NCBI GenBank assembly: GCA_017992785.1
Contig: JAGONY010000004.1
Coordinates: forward strand, 1 to 61,258
DNA length: 61,258 bases
Source: Candidatus Omnitrophota bacterium
GTDB taxonomy: Bacteria > Omnitrophota > Gorgyraeia > Pluralincolimonadales > Pluralincolimonadaceae
Direction: 5' to 3'
Positions 45,802-54,461 of the stretch are shown here, in pieces; position 1 is the stretch's first letter; the number at the start of each line of letters is the position of its first letter. The position numbers were made by a program, and so were the translations under genes. The notes below the pieces were generated by a model, which worked only from the letters and a program-made list of their open reading frames with translations, did not search any database and was not told the DNA's origin.

Positions 45802-47120
45802 CAGTCTTTTCTCCCGTTTTCCATCATGAGCTCAAGCAGGTCGTTCATCGATATGACGCCCTGCACCGTATTGCATTCATCCTGTATCACGAGGAACTCA
45901 GCCCCGCTTGCGCGCATCTTAGCGACGGCGTCCTTCAGCGAAACGCCCGATTTCACAATGACGGCGGGCCGCTTCAGGAAATCGTCCACAGGGGCCTCGA
46001 GCCCCTTCAGCACCGTATCCGAGGTCACGACTGCCCTGAGGTTCTTCAGCGCCATGACCTTGTTCCTGATATAAGCGTAAAATTCCGTCGACAGGACCCT
46101 GTTGAAACTTATGAACATCGGGAAATACGGCTTCTTGTCGATGAAATTAAAATGGCTCTGCAGCGCGCATTGCCCGGCCTGCCTGTCTATCGTAAGGAAA
46201 TACCTCAATGAGCTGTCCGGCGTCTGCGCGTCCAGTTCCTCGGGCACAGCCGCCAGGTATGCTATCTCGAGGACTTCGTCCATCGTGACGTCCAGGCCCT
46301 TAAAATCCTTCTGTATCCTGTAGCTCAGCTCGTCGTCCTGGTCCTTATACGCGTGCACGTATTTTTCCAGCGTGTCTATCGCGTCCGCGAGGAATATCCC
46401 GAGCGCGACGTCCTTGTTATATATCATCCCGCTCGCAACAATCGCGCCGTCGTCCGACTGGCCGGGCCCTATCTTATGGCGTATATACAGGTACCTGATC
46501 TTCTCGGGCGCTATCTTGCCCAGGTCTTCTTCCTGGATTATGAGCCCGGCCCTCTTGAACGCCTCTATCGAGCCGGCGTTCTCGCGGTGGGCGAGCACCT
46601 CGCCGTCAAGCGCCATCTTCTCCATGACGTCGATGTTCACCGGGTAGCATTTCCCGTATCCGATAGTGATGCCGTACTTCTCTTCCGCGGCCGCTCGGGG
46701 CCCCGGATCGTCCCTTAGCCCGCCGATATATATCCCCTTCAGCACGTCAGCGGCGTTGACCTCTATCTCGAGCAGGTCGGGAACGCCTATGAACGGCTCG
46801 CCTTTCTCGTTCACAAGCCTGAGCCGCGGTTTGCCTTTTATCGTATCATCAACGAACCGGGCGATATCGTCTATCAGCATCTGGCGCCTGGACTTTACCT
46901 TGTTGGGGTCGAGTTTCAGGGCCTTTACGATATCGTCTATCGTCGTATTGACGTAAAAGCTCTTCTGGAAGGCGCCCGCACCGTTATGGGCCCTTCCTTC
47001 GAGAGATTGGACGAACAGCAGGTCCGCTATCTCACTGGTTGTATTTAATTCTTCGGTCTCTTTTAAGTGCTGGAAATCCCGACGAATTAATTCGCTTGGC
47101 GCGACTTTATTGTTGATCAT
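45801..47120 (-). CDS. Protein of unknown function with a C-terminal CBS domain
   Basis: 439 residues, soluble, no signal. The C-terminal part (about 365-435) holds CBS-like sequence: PVDDFLKRPAVIVKSGVSL and EFLVIQDECNTVQGVISMNDLLELM. Residues 1-360 match no family I recognise; they include ARFVDDTIKGKPRLRLVN near the N-terminus and a YFLTIDRQAGQCAL segment. CBS domains usually sense adenine nucleotides. It has its own promoter and is translationally coupled to the two GalT-like genes, so it may sense energy charge for sugar-nucleotide turnover. That role is inference. Confidence 0.8.
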   Translation of the reverse strand: MINNKVAPSELIRRDFQHLKETEELNTTSEIADLLFVQSLEGRAHNGAGAFQKSFYVNTTIDDIVKALKLDPNKVKSRRQMLIDDIARFVDDTIKGKPRLRLVNEKGEPFIGVPDLLEIEVNAADVLKGIYIGGLRDDPGPRAAAEEKYGITIGYGKCYPVNIDVMEKMALDGEVLAHRENAGSIEAFKRAGLIIQEEDLGKIAPEKIRYLYIRHKIGPGQSDDGAIVASGMIYNKDVALGIFLADAIDTLEKYVHAYKDQDDELSYRIQKDFKGLDVTMDEVLEIAYLAAVPEELDAQTPDSSLRYFLTIDRQAGQCALQSHFNFIDKKPYFPMFISFNRVLSTEFYAYIRNKVMALKNLRAVVTSDTVLKGLEAPVDDFLKRPAVIVKSGVSLKDAVAKMRASGAEFLVIQDECNTVQGVISMNDLLELMMENGRKD

Positions 47121-47149
47121 ATAAGTAGATTTTGGATAAACAGGAAGAT

Positions 47150-47177
47150 ATTATATCATATATGCGCGCCAATGCAA
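47150..47177 (-). promoter_or_regulatory. Sigma70-like promoter of the CBS-galT-galT unit
   Basis: TTGCAT (47177-47172), 16-bp spacer and TATAAT (47155-47150) on the minus strand, in the 58-bp gap after fmt. The predicted start leaves a leader of roughly 20-25 bases before ATG 47120. Confidence 0.7.
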
Positions 47178-47178
47178 G

Positions 47179-48117
47179 TCATTTGACGAAACTGTCGCCC
47201 GCCCGGACGTTATGGCCCAGCGCGTATTCCGACGCCTTCATGCGCCTGCCTCCCTCCGCCTGCAGTTCTATTATTGTCAACGAGCCGTCACCGCAGCTTA
47301 CCGTTATCCCGTCCTTGCCTATGGCTGTTATCGTCCCCGGGCTGCTTGCCCTGGCGGCGCCGACGGCCAAGGGCAATCCGGAGCTCCATATCTTTACGGC
47401 CTTTCCCGAGAGCTCCGAAAAAGCCCCGGGCCAGCCGTATAGCCCCCTTATCCTGTTATGTATTGCTTGGGCGGGCCGGGACCAGTCGATTCTCCCGTCC
47501 TCCTTCTTCAGCTTGCCGGTGACCGTTGCTGACCTCGCGTCCTGTTCCGTGAAGGACGCCTTGCCCGACGCCATATCGGCGATCGACCCGCAAAGAAGCT
47601 CCGCGCCCGTGGCGGCAAGTTTATCGGAGAGCGTCTGCGCGTTATCTGAAGAAAGTATCTCCACCCGGCTCTGCGATACTATGGCCCCCTCGTCCATCTT
47701 CTCGTTAAGCCGGAATACCGTGACGCCGGTCGCCGTTTCGCCGTTGATTATCGCCCAGTTGATCGGTGACGGGCCCCTGTATTTCGGCAGCAGCGACGCG
47801 TGCAGCCCAATGGAACCCATCCCGGGCAAAGACAGGACCTTCGCCGGAAGTATCTGGCCGTAGGCGATGACGACGAATATATCGGCCCCGTAGGCCGCGA
47901 GCGACTCTGCCGCCTTATCAGCCGGAAGCCCTTCGACCGAGGAGACCGGCAGCCCCAGCTCCTGCGCGGCCGCCTTGACAGGCGAAGGAGCGCTGACAAG
48001 GCGCCTTCCCTGCGGCTTGTCCCGCTTCGTTATAACCGCGGTTATCTCGTGCGTACCATGGAGTTTTTTCAGGCTTGGGACCGCGAACTCTGATGTCCCG
48101 AGGAATACTATCTTCAT
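47179..48117 (-). CDS. fmt: Methionyl-tRNA formyltransferase Fmt
   Basis: Formylates initiator Met-tRNA using 10-formyl-tetrahydrofolate. 312 residues, usual length. FLGTSEFAVPSLKKL opens the protein and HASLLPKYRG is the core. The family triad is Asn-His-Asp: here the histidine (SIGLHAS) and the aspartate (EKMDEGAIV) are kept, but the asparagine two residues before the histidine is glycine. The C-terminal tRNA-binding domain (about 205-310) is present. ATGA overlap with def, the usual partner. Confidence 0.95.
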   Translation of the reverse strand: MKIVFLGTSEFAVPSLKKLHGTHEITAVITKRDKPQGRRLVSAPSPVKAAAQELGLPVSSVEGLPADKAAESLAAYGADIFVVIAYGQILPAKVLSLPGMGSIGLHASLLPKYRGPSPINWAIINGETATGVTVFRLNEKMDEGAIVSQSRVEILSSDNAQTLSDKLAATGAELLCGSIADMASGKASFTEQDARSATVTGKLKKEDGRIDWSRPAQAIHNRIRGLYGWPGAFSELSGKAVKIWSSGLPLAVGAARASSPGTITAIGKDGITVSCGDGSLTIIELQAEGGRRMKASEYALGHNVRAGDSFVK

Positions 48118-48608
48118 GCGGATTCTTTTTTTAAGTTGCGTTTCGCCATCATACGCTTGATCGGGTTCAGCCTGTCTATGAACACGATCCCGTCAAGGTG
48201 GTCTATCTCGTGCTGGAATACTCTCGCGAGCAACCCTTTCGCTTCATAACATAGGGGCTTTCCCTTTATATCCAGGCCTTCGACCACGACATATGTGCTC
48301 CTGCGCACGACTCCGTTAACGCCGGGAAGGCTGAGGCATCCTTCCTCCTTGCACTCGCTGCCGCGCCTTTTCAATATGACCGGGTTGATAATGGCGTCTG
48401 CGCGCCATCCCTCAGGGGAAGTGTTAAAGACAAATATCCTCTTGAGGACCCCCACCTGGTTCGCGGCAAGCCCTACGCCGTCGGAGGACTTCATCGTTTC
48501 TATCATCTCCTCGACAAGGCGCCTATCGGCGTCCGTCACTTCCTTCACGGCGGCTGCCTTCCTGCTAAGCACCGGATCGGGATATCTCCTGAGCCTTAAT
48601 TTAGACAT
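48114..48608 (-). CDS. def: Peptide deformylase Def
   Basis: Metalloenzyme that removes N-terminal formyl groups from new proteins. 164 residues. All three motifs are present: GVGLAANQVG, EEGCLSLPG (metal cysteine) and QHEIDHLDG (metal histidines and catalytic Glu). The C-terminus is Lys/Arg-rich (IKRMMAKRNLKKE). First gene of def-fmt, transcribed away from the TPR gene at 48707. Confidence 0.98.
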   Translation of the reverse strand: MSKLRLRRYPDPVLSRKAAAVKEVTDADRRLVEEMIETMKSSDGVGLAANQVGVLKRIFVFNTSPEGWRADAIINPVILKRRGSECKEEGCLSLPGVNGVVRRSTYVVVEGLDIKGKPLCYEAKGLLARVFQHEIDHLDGIVFIDRLNPIKRMMAKRNLKKESA

Positions 48609-48619
48609 AGCATTATTTT

Positions 48620-48649
48620 ACTATAAAGAGCCGGAAAATCCAATTCCAA
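48620..48649 (-). promoter_or_regulatory. Probable promoter of def-fmt
   Basis: TTGGAA (48649-48644), 18-bp spacer and TATAGT (48625-48620) on the minus strand. The hexamers are less perfect than those of the divergent gene. A CAATTC/GAATTG inverted repeat (48641-48646 and 48654-48659) lies between the two promoters and touches both -35 regions; it might be an operator. Confidence 0.55.
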
Positions 48650-48656
48650 AAAAGAA

Positions 48657-48686
48657 TTGACACTCCCAAGCAAAAAGGGCTATAAT
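48657..48686 (+). promoter_or_regulatory. Promoter of the plus-strand TPR gene
   Basis: Consensus TTGACA (48657-48662), 18-bp spacer and TATAAT (48681-48686), 20 bp before the ATG. A good AAGGAG (48694-48699) follows. Confidence 0.85.
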
Positions 48687-48706
48687 CCTGAAAAAGGAGC
48701 TTCCAG

Positions 48707-49309
48707 ATGAATGATGCCCCGCAAAGCATCCCGAAGGAGATCAAGGACTACTACGACAAGGGTATCGCCGCGCTGCAGAGGGAGAACTACGCTTACGCCG
48801 TCGAGCTCTTCGGCGCAGCGCTCGCGTTGAAGGAGGATTTTGCCGAGGCGCGTTACTACCTTTGGCTGTCGCTCTGGGAGAACAGCAAGCGCCATTCCAA
48901 CATATTTACCTCGCTTATCGGGAAACTGACATCGGGGATGCTCAACATGCAGGCCCTTTCGATGCGCAAGGCCGGCAAGACCTCGCAGGCCATATATACT
49001 TACGAAAAGGCCATGAGGGCCGATCCCGGCAACGGCACCATCTTAAACGCGATAGCCGATTGTTTCATCAGCGAAGGACAGACCTGGAACGCCATAAAGA
49101 TACTCGAGGGCGTGCCGTTGATAGATAATAAGGATTTCGCGTCTTTGAAGAAACTCGCGGGGCTTTACAGGGGAATGGAAAATTACGATAAGGCCAGGGC
49201 TTACTACAGCGCCGCGCTCAAGGCCAACCCGAACGACATGGAAGCCGAACACGGCATAAAGGAACTCGACGCGATAAAGACTTTAAAGGGCAATTTCGAG
49301 AACCAATAG
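48707..49309 (+). CDS. Cytoplasmic TPR-repeat protein of unknown function
   Basis: 200 residues, no signal peptide or membrane segment. Tetratricopeptide units run from about 14 to 185, for example YYDKGIAALQRENYAYAVEL, AIYTYEKAMRADPGNGTIL and ARAYYSAALKANPNDMEAE. A non-repeat stretch at about 60-80 (KRHSNIFTSLIGKL) breaks the array. It is the only plus-strand gene in the window, with its own consensus promoter and ribosome site, and it converges on priA with 10 bp between stops and no terminator. TPRs mediate protein contacts; the partner is unknown. Confidence 0.9.
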   Translation: MNDAPQSIPKEIKDYYDKGIAALQRENYAYAVELFGAALALKEDFAEARYYLWLSLWENSKRHSNIFTSLIGKLTSGMLNMQALSMRKAGKTSQAIYTYEKAMRADPGNGTILNAIADCFISEGQTWNAIKILEGVPLIDNKDFASLKKLAGLYRGMENYDKARAYYSAALKANPNDMEAEHGIKELDAIKTLKGNFENQ

Positions 49310-49319
49310 GCGCTTCTTA

Positions 49320-51326
49320 TCATAATCCCACCGGATCGACGTCTACGGTAATGGTGACACCTGATTTGCCTTTCAACAGCGCAAGCGCCTTGTCTATATA
49401 AACGCACATCTCGTCCGGCTTTGCGCCCTTCAGGAACATGCTCCACCTGTATTGCCCTTTTATCCTCGCTATGAACTCAGGTGCAGGACCTACGAGCGAA
49501 GCGTCCTTTCCCTCGATAAAAGGCCCTATAAGGGCTGCAAGGTCATGCGCCGTCTTTATTACTTTCTGCTCGTTCCTGCCCCGGAGCTTTATATCGACGA
49601 TATGGCTGAAAGGCGGATAACCGAGCTCCTTCCTGAACTTTATCTCCTGTTCGAAGAAACCGGCGTAATCATGGGCGACGCTCTTCTGTACGGCGTAATG
49701 CTCCGGCGAGAATGTCTGCACTATGACCCTGCCGGGCTCGGGGCCGCGGCCGGCCCTTCCCGCCACCTGTGTCAGCAGGTTGAAGGTCCTCTCGCCCGAC
49801 CTGAAATCCGGCAGGTTCAGCGCCGTGTCCGCCGATATCACCCCGACAAGCATCACGCGCGGGAAATCGTGGCCCTTTGCTATCATTTGCGTGCCTATTA
49901 GTATGTCTATCTTGTGTTTCCTGAAATCACCGAGTATCTGCCTGTGCGAACCCCTCTTCGCGGTCGAGTCGGTATCCATCCTGGATATGCGCGCGGCCGG
50001 GAAAAGCCGCGAGGCCTCGCTCTCCACCTTCTGGGTCCCCGCGCCGTAGTACTGCATCTGGCCGGTTTTGCATTTCGGGCACTTATCGGGAGGCAGCGAC
50101 TCGTAATTGCAGTAATGGCAGTTCAGTTTTTTCGTGTCGTAATGGTATGTCATCGATACGCTGCAGTGCCTGCACTTGACCGTGTATCCGCACCTCTTGC
50201 AGTTGACGAAGGTGGAAAACCCGCGGCGGTTCATCAGCAGCATGACCTGGCCTCCCTTGCCTAATACCTGCGATACGGCATGCTCCAGAGCGCGAGAGAA
50301 TATCCTGTTGCCTTTTGTGTCGATCATCTCCTGGCGCATATCTATGATATCGACCTTCGGAAGGGACCTCTTCTCTATACGTTCCGACATCCTCAACAGT
50401 TTATATTCGCCGCTCAGGGCTTTCTGGTAGGTCTCCACCGACGGGGTCGCGCCGCCGAGTATGACAGCCGCGCCCGTTATGCGCGCCCTCTCGATCGCGG
50501 CGTCCCTGGCGTTATAGCGGGGCGCGTCATCCTGCTTATACGAGGTCTCATGCTCCTCGTCGATGACTATGAGGCCGAGATCGGCCACCGGAGCGAATAT
50601 CGCCGAACGGGCGCCGACCGCGATCCTTGCCCTCCCTTCCTTGAGCTTCTTCCACTCGACGAACCTTTCGGTATCGAGCAGGCGGCTGTGAAGGACCGCG
50701 ACGATTCCCCCGAACCGCGATTTGAACCATTCGACCGTCTGCGGCGTAAGCGATATCTCGGGGACGAGGACTATAGCGCCCTTCCCCTGCCCGAGCGCGT
50801 ATTCTATGGACTGCAGATAGACCTCTGTCTTGCCGCTTCCGGTTATGCCGTGGAGCAGGTATACGTCGTTCTTCCCTTTTGATACCGATTCAAGGATCGG
50901 TTTCAGCGCCGAGGCCTGCTCTTGCGTCAGTTTAAAATTACGTGTGGGCTTGTAATCCTCTTCGGGCGCCGGATTCCTCGGCGCGGCTTTTACCTTGCCT
51001 TTCTTCAGCGGGCCCGGCAGCGCCGCCTCTATCGCCTCGCCCCACGAGGAGTGGTAATATTCCGATATCCATTTCGTAAGAGACAACAGCTCGGCGCTTA
51101 TGACAGGGCCCTCGCTGTCTATTACGGATATAATATCCTTTATGCCTTCGACGCCCGGTTTGTCGGTAAAGCCGGTTATATATCCGACGAGCTTCCTCGT
51201 CCCGAATGGCACCCAGGCCCTCTTTCCTGCCTCGGCTATACCGGCGAGCTCGGGAGGCACCCGGTAATGAAAGGGCTTCCTTACGGGAAGCCCCACTGCT
51301 ATCTCGGCATAATCCTTCGACGCCAA
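49320..51326 (-). CDS. priA: Primosomal replication-restart helicase PriA
   Basis: 3'-5' DNA helicase that reloads the replisome at collapsed forks. 668 residues, somewhat shorter than E. coli PriA. Walker A is HGITGSGKTEVYLQ, the helicase box is DEEHETSYKQDD, and two zinc sites are formed by the pairs CKRC, CRHC, CHYC and CPKC. The start is TTG 51326 with GGAGG 6 bp upstream, just inside the preceding intergenic base. It is the last gene of the polysaccharide-repair unit. Confidence 0.97.
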   Translation of the reverse strand: MASKDYAEIAVGLPVRKPFHYRVPPELAGIAEAGKRAWVPFGTRKLVGYITGFTDKPGVEGIKDIISVIDSEGPVISAELLSLTKWISEYYHSSWGEAIEAALPGPLKKGKVKAAPRNPAPEEDYKPTRNFKLTQEQASALKPILESVSKGKNDVYLLHGITGSGKTEVYLQSIEYALGQGKGAIVLVPEISLTPQTVEWFKSRFGGIVAVLHSRLLDTERFVEWKKLKEGRARIAVGARSAIFAPVADLGLIVIDEEHETSYKQDDAPRYNARDAAIERARITGAAVILGGATPSVETYQKALSGEYKLLRMSERIEKRSLPKVDIIDMRQEMIDTKGNRIFSRALEHAVSQVLGKGGQVMLLMNRRGFSTFVNCKRCGYTVKCRHCSVSMTYHYDTKKLNCHYCNYESLPPDKCPKCKTGQMQYYGAGTQKVESEASRLFPAARISRMDTDSTAKRGSHRQILGDFRKHKIDILIGTQMIAKGHDFPRVMLVGVISADTALNLPDFRSGERTFNLLTQVAGRAGRGPEPGRVIVQTFSPEHYAVQKSVAHDYAGFFEQEIKFRKELGYPPFSHIVDIKLRGRNEQKVIKTAHDLAALIGPFIEGKDASLVGPAPEFIARIKGQYRWSMFLKGAKPDEMCVYIDKALALLKGKSGVTITVDVDPVGL

Positions 51327-51327
51327 T

Positions 51328-51996
51328 TCAATCCTCCGATAATATCTTCATGATCTTCTTCAGGTCTTCCCAGACCTCTTTCTTCGCCGGCGGGTTCCTT
51401 AGCAGGTATGCGGGATGGTAGGTCGGTATCATGATCCTCCCGTTGAATTCCATCTCTTTTCCCCTGACCTTCGTTATGGGGACATCGGCATCGAGCAGCG
51501 CCTGCGCGGCATGCTTTCCGAGGCAGCATATGACCTTCGGGGATACGAGCTCGATCTGGCGCATCAGGTAGCCCTTGCAGGCCTTAACCTCATCGGGAAG
51601 CGGGCTCCTGTTCTCGGGCGGGCGGCATTTAAGGACGTTGCATATATACACCTCCTGCCTCCTGAGCCCCATCGCCTCTATCATCTTCGTGAGCAACTGC
51701 CCGGCCCTGCCTACGAACGGCACGCCCTGCGCGTCTTCGTCAGCCCCGGGGGCCTCGCCAACAAACATCAGTTTAGCGCTGCCGCTGCCGTCGGAGAAGA
51801 CATAATTCGTCTTTGTCCTGTAGAGGGGGCAGGCCCTGCAGCGCAACACCTCCGACTTTACATCGGAAAGCCCGGCCTTTGCCTCGGGAGCCGCGATAAT
51901 TATCGACTCCACTCCGCCTTTCCTCTCGAGGCCTATATATGATTTTACGCCTTTCACGATATCAAGCAGCTCCTTCCTCGATTCGGCCTTGCTCAT
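51328..51996 (-). CDS. Family 4 uracil-DNA glycosylase (Fe-S)
   Basis: Removes uracil from DNA. 222 residues; a roughly 45-residue N-terminal extension precedes the family domain. [20 protein letters not shown] is the uracil-binding region, HPAYLLRNP the C-terminal motif, and the [4Fe-4S] cysteines lie in [14 protein letters not shown] and VICCLG regions. A C-rich [11 protein letters not shown] segment is typical. ATG 51996 overlaps the GT28 gene stop. Family 4 enzymes are common in thermophiles and in many uncultured bacteria. Confidence 0.95.
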   Translation of the reverse strand: MSKAESRKELLDIVKGVKSYIGLERKGGVESIIIAAPEAKAGLSDVKSEVLRCRACPLYRTKTNYVFSDGSGSAKLMFVGEAPGADEDAQGVPFVGRAGQLLTKMIEAMGLRRQEVYICNVLKCRPPENRSPLPDEVKACKGYLMRQIELVSPKVICCLGKHAAQALLDADVPITKVRGKEMEFNGRIMIPTYHPAYLLRNPPAKKEVWEDLKKIMKILSED

Positions 51997-53120
51997 TCCT
52001 TCTCCACCGTCTCCAACACGAGAAGGGCTATATCGCCGGCCGATGAGGGCTTGCCGAGCTGTTTCGCCTTCGACCGCATTGTTTCGAGCACCTCCTTGTG
52101 CCTGAACAGATACTCGAGTTTATCGAGGGTTTCGGCGATCGTCTTCGTTCCGACGCCAACGCCGTTCTTCTCGAGGAACATAAGGTTGTTCTCCTCCTGC
52201 CCGGGGATGAAGGTGTTCACGATTACCGGCACCCCTTTGACCATCGCCTCGGAAATGCTGAGCCCTCCGGGCTTTGATATCATCACATCCGACGCGTCCA
52301 TAAGCTCGTTCACGTTGTCGGCAAACCCGTAGACCTTCATCGCTGTCTTCGAGCCCCTGGTTATCTCCTCTATGTGCCTGCGCAGTGCCTCGTTCTTGCC
52401 GCATACCACGATGATCTGGAACGGCTCCTGCGTCTTCGATATCTTTTCGACCATCTGCGGTATAGGGCCCACCCCGAGGCCGCCCCCGATGATAAGCACC
52501 GTGAACAGCCCTTCCTTGAGCCCCAGGTTGCGCACGGCTTCGCCCCTCTCCCACCTGCGGGTGAACTTCTCCTGCACCGGGATGCCGAGCACCCTTATCT
52601 TATCTGCGGGTATGCCCTTCGATACAAGCTCTTTCCTTGTATATTCCGATGCGACGACGTATATGTCCACCTGCCCGGATATCCAGAAGTCATGCACTCC
52701 GTAGTCCGTTATGACGGTTATAAGTTCCCCGCTGTACATCTTCGACAGTTTAAGGTTCGATATTATCTCCGTCGACAGGAAATGCGTCGACACTATGCAG
52801 TCGGGGTTCTCCTTGCGTATGAACTTATAGAACGCGTAGCCGTTAAGGAAATTCGTCATGCGCCTTATCGACCTTATAAGCGGGCGTATCGGCTTGAAAT
52901 CCGTCAGGTAGAACGAGAAGCTCCAGAGGAACGGGGCCCTCGATACCATGAAGTTATACCCCCATATATACGCCTTCCTGAAGAACCAGTTCGTATAATC
53001 GAGCGAATCTATGACCCTGACCTCATGCCCGGTCTTCGCCTTATCGAATGCGTCCTTGATCGCGTATGCGGCGCTCTTGTGCCCGGCTCCGGCCGGCGCG
53101 TGGACTATGAAGATCTTCAT
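51993..53120 (-). CDS. GT28 / MGDG-synthase-like glycosyltransferase
   Basis: 375 residues, GT-B fold. N-terminal VHAPAGAGHKSAA is the MGDG-synthase/MurG-type start, and the C-terminal donor site runs through IGGGLGVGPI and SKPGGLSISEAMVKG. Related enzymes add galactose or glucose to diacylglycerol, or GlcNAc to lipid I. The absence of mur neighbours and the LPS context suggest a glycolipid or envelope sugar acceptor. ATGA overlap with the phosphatase gene. Confidence 0.88.
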   Translation of the reverse strand: MKIFIVHAPAGAGHKSAAYAIKDAFDKAKTGHEVRVIDSLDYTNWFFRKAYIWGYNFMVSRAPFLWSFSFYLTDFKPIRPLIRSIRRMTNFLNGYAFYKFIRKENPDCIVSTHFLSTEIISNLKLSKMYSGELITVITDYGVHDFWISGQVDIYVVASEYTRKELVSKGIPADKIRVLGIPVQEKFTRRWERGEAVRNLGLKEGLFTVLIIGGGLGVGPIPQMVEKISKTQEPFQIIVVCGKNEALRRHIEEITRGSKTAMKVYGFADNVNELMDASDVMISKPGGLSISEAMVKGVPVIVNTFIPGQEENNLMFLEKNGVGVGTKTIAETLDKLEYLFRHKEVLETMRSKAKQLGKPSSAGDIALLVLETVEKE

Positions 53121-53710
53121 GTTCTTTTCTTGTCCCTCCTAAGGACCAGGTTCACCGCGTCATACAGGTCTCGCCTGATGAAATCCGGCTGAGCTTCCCA
53201 CTTTGCCGAGTTGCGCTTCACGTCAGCCCTCTTCGTCTTGCCCGAGAGTACCAGTATCGTAGCGCATCCGATGGCCTTGCCGGCTACCACATCCCTGATA
53301 TTATCACCGATGAAATATGCTTTGCCGAAATCTATCTTTCCGCGCTTCAGCGCTTTCCTGAAAAGGCCCGTCTTCGGTTTCCTGCACGCGCAGCGCTGTT
53401 CTTTCCTGTGCGGGCAATAATAGGCGCCCGCTATACGACCTCCGGCTTTCCTTATTTCCGCGCGCATCTTCCTTGTTATATCCGACAGCGCCGCCATCGT
53501 GAAATACCCCTTGCCGATGCCCGCCTGGTTAGAGATTATGTATACGGAATAACCGTTGTCGGAAAGTTTCCTTATCGCCTGCTTGGCGCGCGGTATGAAC
53601 CTGAACTCATCCCATTTCGTAACATACATATATTCGTTTATGTATTCGGGGTCGACATTTATGACGCCGTCCCTGTCGAGGAATATGACCTTATGCTGCT
53701 TTCTTGCCAT
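53117..53710 (-). CDS. gmhB: D,D-heptose 1,7-bisphosphate phosphatase (GmhB-type HAD)
   Basis: Removes the 7-phosphate during ADP-heptose synthesis for LPS core. 197 residues. The HAD nucleophile pair is D12 and D14 in FLDRDGVIN, ISNQAGIGKG is motif II, and the structural zinc site is C99, H101, C107 and C109 in YYCPHRKEQRCAC, diagnostic of the GmhB/histidinol-phosphatase branch. GDNIRDVVAG closes the site. Two GT9 heptosyltransferases in the same unit support the heptose role. It overlaps the GT2 gene by 20 bp. Confidence 0.92.
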   Translation of the reverse strand: MARKQHKVIFLDRDGVINVDPEYINEYMYVTKWDEFRFIPRAKQAIRKLSDNGYSVYIISNQAGIGKGYFTMAALSDITRKMRAEIRKAGGRIAGAYYCPHRKEQRCACRKPKTGLFRKALKRGKIDFGKAYFIGDNIRDVVAGKAIGCATILVLSGKTKRADVKRNSAKWEAQPDFIRRDLYDAVNLVLRRDKKRT

Positions 53711-54461
53711 ACGTCAGCTCCCAGTATTTTGCCCATTTCATGAAATGCACGTACGAATACATTATTGAGAATATCAGGCCTATCCTGCCTTCCCTGAAGC
53801 CCTGTTTCTTCACATAAAGCTTCCAGAACAGTTTCAGCGGCTTTACCTTCAGGTTATACATGACCTCTTTCTCGGGAAGGACCCATTTTTCGTTGAGTAT
53901 ATCCATCGCCTCGTAGCCCGTATACCTGTTCTGCCTCTCGATGAACTGTTCCATGGACTTGAACGGCCGGTGCTCTATCTCCTCTTCGATGACGCCCTGC
54001 GGTCCCGTAAGCTTTAACCTTTCATGGATGAGGCCTTCATACCTTCCGCGGCCCTTCCTGAAGAAATGCGCCGAATAATGGTACCATCCTCCGTACCTCA
54101 TCGGGCGGCCGAGGAAGTAGTTCTTCCTCCTGAACTTGTATCCGGCGGCCTCTCCGGGCGCTGCCATCGCTTTTTTCAGCGCCGCCGCGAGCCCCGGCGT
54201 CACGACCTCGTCGGCATCGAGCTGCAGTATCCAATCGCCCGTAGAGTCGTCTATCCCCTTGTTCCTCTCAAGCGCGAAGCCCTTGAACTCGCTTTGAATG
54301 ATCCTTCCCGTATATTTCCTGCAAATATCGAGCGTCCCGTCGGTGGAGAAACCGTCGACTACTATTATCTCATCGGCCCACTTCACGCTTTCAAGGCATG
54401 CGCCCACGCAATCCTCGGCGTTCTTCGTAAGTATCACGACGCTAAGCCTTGGTTCTTGCAT
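53691..54461 (-). CDS. GT2 glycosyltransferase, WaaE-like (copy 1)
   Basis: 256 residues, GT-A fold. LSVVILTKNAEDCVGACLES opens it; the metal-binding DxD is in LQLDADEVVTPG. The C-terminal half has the YYxH-type WYHYSAHFFRKGRGRYEG segment and HRPFKSMEQFIERQNRY, typical of the WaaE group that adds glucose to LPS core heptose. It is paralogous to the next gene. Overlaps of 20 bp on both sides. Confidence 0.9.
   Translation of the reverse strand: MQEPRLSVVILTKNAEDCVGACLESVKWADEIIVVDGFSTDGTLDICRKYTGRIIQSEFKGFALERNKGIDDSTGDWILQLDADEVVTPGLAAALKKAMAAPGEAAGYKFRRKNYFLGRPMRYGGWYHYSAHFFRKGRGRYEGLIHERLKLTGPQGVIEEEIEHRPFKSMEQFIERQNRYTGYEAMDILNEKWVLPEKEVMYNLKVKPLKLFWKLYVKKQGFREGRIGLIFSIMYSYVHFMKWAKYWELTYGKKAA

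Noticed and set aside
52374-53192. Plus-strand open frame of 272 codons
   Set aside because: Antisense shadow of the GT28 gene, with no ribosome site and no motif.
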